Source of the DNA: Cyclobacteriaceae bacterium
GTDB taxonomy: Bacteria > Bacteroidota > Bacteroidia > Cytophagales > Cyclobacteriaceae
Direction of reading: 5' to 3'
Length of the DNA: 64,000 nt
Assembly: GCA_019638235.1 (NCBI GenBank)
Contig: JAHBUE010000002.1
Location: forward strand, 434,001-498,000
Shown one piece after another: positions 60,679 through 64,000 of this stretch (position 1 is its first letter; each line of letters begins with the position of its first letter). The notes under the pieces were generated by a model that saw nothing but the letters and a program-made list of their open reading frames with translations, had not been told where the DNA came from and ran no database searches. The translations under genes and the position numbers were made by a program.

Positions 60679-61083
60679 TTAAAGTTTCTTGCGCCACTGC
60701 TTTTTTTCTGATTGCTGTTTCTTTGATTCAAGTCGTTTCCTGACTGAAGTTTTTGACGGCTTGGTTGCCTTACGAACTTTTTTTCTTACAAATGCTTTCT
60801 TCAATAACTGGTCAAGTCTGTGCAATACCGCTTCTTTATTTGCTAATTGCGACCGCTTGTCTTGCGCCATTAGCATCAACACGCCATCTTTTGTAAAATG
60901 AGATTCCAGCTTTTCGCGGATGAGAAGGCGCTGCTCATCTGTAACAGCGGTTGAATTGAGCACATCCCACTTCAGGGTTACTTTTGTGTTTACCTTGTTT
61001 ACATTCTGCCCACCGGGGCCGCTGCTGCGCGAAGTAGTGAACACCACTTCATGAATGTACTGCAATTGGTCGGGCGCTTTCAT
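60679..61083 (-). CDS. arfB: Alternative ribosome-rescue factor / peptidyl-tRNA hydrolase ArfB
   Basis: 134 residues. The catalytic GGQ is at 24-26 within SRSSGPGGQNVNKVNTKV, the class I release-factor type loop without an anticodon-recognition domain. The basic C-terminal tail (KKVRKATKPSKTSVRKRLES, KKQQSEKKQWRKKL) is the part that enters the empty mRNA channel. Hydrolyses peptidyl-tRNA on stalled ribosomes. Five bases follow the zinc-ribbon gene on the same strand. Confidence 0.95.
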   Translation of the reverse strand: MKAPDQLQYIHEVVFTTSRSSGPGGQNVNKVNTKVTLKWDVLNSTAVTDEQRLLIREKLESHFTKDGVLMLMAQDKRSQLANKEAVLHRLDQLLKKAFVRKKVRKATKPSKTSVRKRLESKKQQSEKKQWRKKL

Positions 61084-61087
61084 TGTT

Positions 61088-61252
61088 TTAAAAAATTCCC
61101 ATTAACATATAAACCACAAACAGCAACACCAATAAAAGCACAATCCAGCGTGCAGCCGTATTTGATTTCGGAAACTCATAGCTGCAAACCGGACAAACCT
61201 TACTGTTCACATCAATCTCCATCGCGCATGAGGGGCATTCTTTTTTGTTCAT
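61088..61252 (-). CDS. Small zinc-ribbon membrane protein
   Basis: 54 residues from the ATG at 61252; the frame back to 61411 passes through the tsf terminator and is rejected. Two knuckles (CPSC and CPVC) form a zinc ribbon in KKECPSCAMEIDVNSKVCPV, followed by one membrane helix (WIVLLLVLLFVVYMLMGIF) at the C-terminus. Very similar tail-anchored zinc ribbons occur throughout Bacteroidota, function unknown. Cotranscribed with arfB. Confidence 0.75.
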   Translation of the reverse strand: MNKKECPSCAMEIDVNSKVCPVCSYEFPKSNTAARWIVLLLVLLFVVYMLMGIF

Positions 61253-61323
61253 GGTTGCATTTAGTCTATTGAAGATAACGTAATACTTAACATGAAGCAA
61301 TGGTTTTAAAACCGGGCAGCTAT

Positions 61324-61353
61324 AAAAAAAGGAGTCCAAACAGAACTCCTTTT
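61324..61353 (-). terminator. Terminator after tsf
   Basis: On the minus strand AAAAGGAGT / ACTCCTTTT (61345-61353 and 61327-61335) pair over nine bases and are followed by TTT. It ends the rplM-rpsI-rpsB-tsf transcript, 27 bases after the tsf stop. Confidence 0.85.
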
Positions 61354-61379
61354 CATTTTTCTTTATAAAACTACCGGTA

Positions 61380-62210
61380 TTACCCGATTGAAACACGCTT
61401 AAATTCGGCAACAGTTAACCCTTTTGAAACGCTGTCTAAATATTGCGCTACTGTTTTGCTGCTATCTTTAACAAATGCCTGGGGCAACAGGGTGTTGTCT
61501 TTAAAGAACCTGTTCAGTTTACCCTGCGCAATTTTCTCTACCATGTTTTCAGGTTTGCCTTCAGCTAAGATTTGCGCTTTGGCTATTTCAAGTTCCTTTT
61601 CAATCACGGTTTTATCAACGGAGGTTTCGTCAACAGCCACGGGGTTCATGGCGGCAATCTGCATACCTATATCTTTACCAGCATCGGTAACATCCGTACC
61701 GTTAACACCCTTGAGCGATACCAACACACCTAATTTTGCACCGGCATGGATATACGGAACAACCGCTTCGCCTTTCATGTGTACAAACTCGCTTACTTCA
61801 ATCTTCTCACCAATCTTACCTACCAGCTCAACAATCTTGTCGTTCAGGGTAAGGTCGCCTGCTTTAAGCGCCAGCAACGCATCTTTATCAGCCGGCTTGT
61901 TGGCAAAAGCGGTATCGGCAACAAGTTTTCCTAACGATTGAAACTCTTCGTTCTTCGCCACAAAATCGGTTTCGCAATTCAGGGCTATTAACACGGCTTC
62001 TTTTTTATCGTCACTTACTTTCACAAATACCGAACCTTCTTTCGCTTCTCTGTCGGAACGGGAAGCCGATACTTTCTGACCTTTCTTTCTTAATATCTCA
62101 ATGGCTTTTTCAAAATCGCCTTCGGCTTCGGTAAGGGCTTTTTTACAATCCATCATACCGGCTCCGGTCATTTGCCTGAGTTTGTTTACATCTTGTGCTG
62201 AAATTGACAT
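61380..62210 (-). CDS. tsf: Elongation factor Ts
   Basis: 276 residues. N-terminal UBA-like domain with the signature VNKLRQMTGAGMMDCKKALT, then ALNCETDFVAKNEEFQSLGK, the second signature, and the two core repeats. It exchanges GDP for GTP on EF-Tu. Separated from rpsB by 140 bases that contain a hairpin with a T-run, so expression may be lower than that of the ribosomal genes. Confidence 0.98.
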   Translation of the reverse strand: MSISAQDVNKLRQMTGAGMMDCKKALTEAEGDFEKAIEILRKKGQKVSASRSDREAKEGSVFVKVSDDKKEAVLIALNCETDFVAKNEEFQSLGKLVADTAFANKPADKDALLALKAGDLTLNDKIVELVGKIGEKIEVSEFVHMKGEAVVPYIHAGAKLGVLVSLKGVNGTDVTDAGKDIGMQIAAMNPVAVDETSVDKTVIEKELEIAKAQILAEGKPENMVEKIAQGKLNRFFKDNTLLPQAFVKDSSKTVAQYLDSVSKGLTVAEFKRVSIG

Positions 62211-62262
62211 CGCTTTATAATTTTAAATTTTACAGTTAATATTTAGTTATACCGCTTCGGTT

Positions 62263-62298
62263 AAAAAAATAAACACCGACTGAAGGGCCGATGTTTAT
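62263..62298 (-). terminator. Hairpin with T-run between rpsB and tsf
   Basis: On the minus strand ATAAACATCGGC / GTCGGTGTTTAT pair (two G-T pairs) over six bases, followed by six T. It is in the middle of an otherwise single operon, so it is either a partial terminator that lowers tsf expression or tsf has its own promoter. Confidence 0.7.
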
Positions 62299-62350
62299 TC
62301 TGAGTTTATCGCCAGGCGATTGAATTACATTACCAATTCAGTCGCTGTTC

Positions 62351-63121
62351 TTATTTTGCCTCTTCAACGGCCGTATCTACTTTACGCTTTTCCTCTTCTT
62401 CTTTCTTCAACGAAGCCTCTTCCTTCTCCTTCTTACGCTCCTGTAAGGCTTCTTCAATTACGCCACCGATATAACCGGTAATCAACGAAATTGATTTAAA
62501 GGCATCGTCATTGGCGGGAATCGGGAAATCTACCGTAGTAGGGTCAGAGTTAGTATCTACCATAGCAAATACCGGAATGTTCAGTTTCTGCGCTTCGGCT
62601 ACGGCAATGTGTTCGCGCTTTACATCGATAACAAAAAGCGCTGCCGGCAACCTGTTCAGGTCAACAATACCGCCAAGCTGCTTTTCAAGTTTCGCTTTTT
62701 CGCGGGTTAAGGTGAGGCGCTCTTTCTTTTGAAGATTAAGGTAAGCCTCATCTTTCATCAGTTTTTCAATCTGCGACAGCTTTTTTAATGACTTACGAAT
62801 AGTAGCAAAGTTGGTAAGCATACCACCCAGCCAACGCTCGGTTACATACGGCATGTTAAGGCGCTTTGCCTCTTCGGTTACGATGTCTTTAGCCTGCTTT
62901 TTAGTGGCTACAAACATAATTTTACGACCTGAACGCACGATGTTTTTCATGGCGAATGCCGCCTCTTCCAAACATGCCAATGATTTGTGCAGGTCAATAA
63001 TGTGTATGCCGTTGTTTTCCATGAAGATGTACTCGGCCATCTTCGGGTTCCATTTGCGGGTTAAGTGCCCAAAATGAACACCGGCTTCCAATAAATCCTG
63101 ATAAGTTAGTTTCTTTCCCAT
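62351..63121 (-). CDS. rpsB: Ribosomal protein S2 (uS2)
   Basis: 256 residues. Opening YQDLLEAGVHFGHLTRKWNP is the uS2 signature; later IHIIDLHKSLACLEEAAFAM, FVATKKQAKDIVTEEAKRLN and LPAALFVIDVKREHIAVAEA follow. The last 30 residues are a Lys/Glu-rich tail (KKEKEEASLKKEEEEKRKVD) beyond the E. coli end. Follows rpsI after 16 bases. Confidence 0.98.
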   Translation of the reverse strand: MGKKLTYQDLLEAGVHFGHLTRKWNPKMAEYIFMENNGIHIIDLHKSLACLEEAAFAMKNIVRSGRKIMFVATKKQAKDIVTEEAKRLNMPYVTERWLGGMLTNFATIRKSLKKLSQIEKLMKDEAYLNLQKKERLTLTREKAKLEKQLGGIVDLNRLPAALFVIDVKREHIAVAEAQKLNIPVFAMVDTNSDPTTVDFPIPANDDAFKSISLITGYIGGVIEEALQERKKEKEEASLKKEEEEKRKVDTAVEEAK

Positions 63122-63137
63122 GTGTTGATGTTTACGA

Positions 63138-63524
63138 TTAACGTTTGCTGAACTGGAATCTCCTTCTGGCCTTTCTTCTTCCCGGCTTCTTACGTTCTAC
63201 CATACGCGAGTCGCGGGTAATGAACCCTTCTTTACGCAGTACAGGTTTGTTTTCAGCATTTGCGGCCACAAGAGCCCGTGAAATGCCCAATCGAACGGCT
63301 TCAGCCTGGCCTTTAATGCCACCGCCTTCAACGTTAATGGTTACATCGTACTGATTCTCGGCTTTAAGCGCTGCCAATGGCTGCTTAACCAGTGTCTGGT
63401 GAATCTCTGAAGGAAAATATTCCTTGAGATCACGGGCGTTTACGTGTATATCACCTTTGCCAGGCTTTACATAAACCCTGGCTACAGAAGTCTTCCTTCT
63501 ACCCGTTGCGTTGAAAATCTCCAT
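63138..63524 (-). CDS. rpsI: Ribosomal protein S9 (uS9)
   Basis: 128 residues. FNATGRRKTSVARVYVKPGK opens it, GGIKGQAEAVRLGISRALVA is the family core and the basic end KKPGRRKARRRFQFSKR reaches the P-site tRNA. Three bases separate it from rplM, the usual pair. Confidence 0.98.
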   Translation of the reverse strand: MEIFNATGRRKTSVARVYVKPGKGDIHVNARDLKEYFPSEIHQTLVKQPLAALKAENQYDVTINVEGGGIKGQAEAVRLGISRALVAANAENKPVLRKEGFITRDSRMVERKKPGRRKARRRFQFSKR

Positions 63525-63527
63525 TTA

Positions 63528-63971
63528 TTATAGTTTTATTTCTGTTGGTTGCTGTGCTGTGTGCGGATGTTCCGTGCCGGCATACACATGCAGGCTGCGG
63601 AAAAGCTCGCGTCCTAAACGATTTTTAGGCAACATGCCACGCACGGCATGTTCAACCAAACGTTCAGGATGTTTTCTGCGGATGTTGGCAGGGGTGTGTT
63701 CCCGCTGTCCGCCCGGATAACCGGAGTGTGTGAAAATCACACGGTCAGTCCATTTCTTACCGGTCATTTTTACTTTTTCGGCATTGATAACCACTACATG
63801 ATCGCCACAATCAACATGCGGTGAGTAGCTGGTTTTGTGCTTGCCTTTAATAATGTGCGCAATCTGGCTGGCTACACGGCCAAGCACTTTATCTTTTGCA
63901 TCTACCAAAACCCACGCTTTTTCTACGGTTGCCTTGTTGGCGTGAGTGGTTTTATAGCTCTGATGATCCAC
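63528..63971 (-). CDS. rplM: Ribosomal protein L13 (uL13)
   Basis: 147 residues. WVLVDAKDKVLGRVASQIAH near the start, HVVVINAEKVKMTGKKWTDR, and HAVRGMLPKNRLGRELFRSL are the family blocks. First gene of rplM-rpsI-rpsB-tsf; about 29 bases of upstream sequence are in the window, too few to judge its promoter. Confidence 0.98.
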   Translation of the reverse strand: MDHQSYKTTHANKATVEKAWVLVDAKDKVLGRVASQIAHIIKGKHKTSYSPHVDCGDHVVVINAEKVKMTGKKWTDRVIFTHSGYPGGQREHTPANIRRKHPERLVEHAVRGMLPKNRLGRELFRSLHVYAGTEHPHTAQQPTEIKL

Positions 63972-64000
63972 GTTTTTTTACTTTAAAATCGATAAATTAC

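Noticed and set aside
1..64000. CRISPR arrays, complete insertion sequences, prophage genes, rRNA
   Set aside because: No regularly spaced direct repeats of 25-40 bases, no transposase or integrase frame, no phage structural genes and no rRNA sequence were seen.

Overview
The window is chromosomal DNA from a member of the Bacteroidota, most likely order Cytophagales. The evidence is two type IX secretion (T9SS) sorting domains (CHU_C type B and a FlgD-like type A end), a PorP/SprF-OmpA fusion, a PorU2-type C25 protease, PspC/DUF2807 and MASE1-kinase proteins of Bacteroidota type, a TAnnTTTG promoter in front of mraZ, and the division-cluster order mraZ-rsmH-ftsL-ftsI-murE-mraY-murD-ftsW-murG-murC-ftsQ-ftsA-ftsZ without murF, murB or ddl. 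Species and genus cannot be read from the sequence.

Layout. 1-6.2 kb: a reductase cut by the window edge, then a tightly overlapping four-gene operon (ECF sigma factor, TonB-domain membrane protein, large secreted VCBS/CHU_C protein, PorP-OmpA partner). 6.3-13.4 kb: aldo/keto reductase, Fic protein with its own dyad upstream, WYL regulator, tRNA-Gly, phosphodiesterase, membrane and SRPBCC-like proteins and two decayed gene ends. 13.6-21.9 kb: divergent PorU2-like protease and AsmA-like protein. 22-24 kb: an AT-rich accessory patch with two orphan genes separated by a long bulged palindrome, a tiny zinc ribbon and a DUF4143 ATPase remnant, closed by a very strong terminator. 24-29 kb: sulfotransferase, PadR/PspC pair and small envelope proteins. 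29-45.2 kb: the dcw cluster, all on the minus strand, headed by a clear MraZ operator and ended by a terminator. 45.5-49.2 kb: a frameshifted DUF6377 remnant, mnmA, a DUF502 protein and a Gfo/Idh oxidoreductase. 49.3-53.9 kb: nqrABCDE without nqrF. 54-61.3 kb: a small lipoprotein coupled to cmk, a repeat-rich gap, serpin, CBS protein, MASE1 histidine kinase, arfB. 61.4-64 kb: rplM-rpsI-rpsB-tsf.

The housekeeping genes are ordinary. The unusual layer is made of small repeats: (i) an identical palindrome placed in frame inside two unrelated genes (mnmA and the Gfo oxidoreductase), adding the same nonapeptide to both; (ii) degenerate 7-bp-period arrays in inverted orientation that exactly fill two gaps of the dcw cluster, one of them carrying a four-helix-bundle gene and leaving murG without an ATG/GTG/TTG start at its proper N-terminus; (iii) a 134-bp MITE-like element with 19-bp inverted ends and internal hairpins, and a second nested palindrome near arfB; (iv) a REP-like palindrome and an A/C-T/G twin hairpin, each in more than one place. 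No CRISPR array, rRNA operon, complete insertion sequence or prophage was found.
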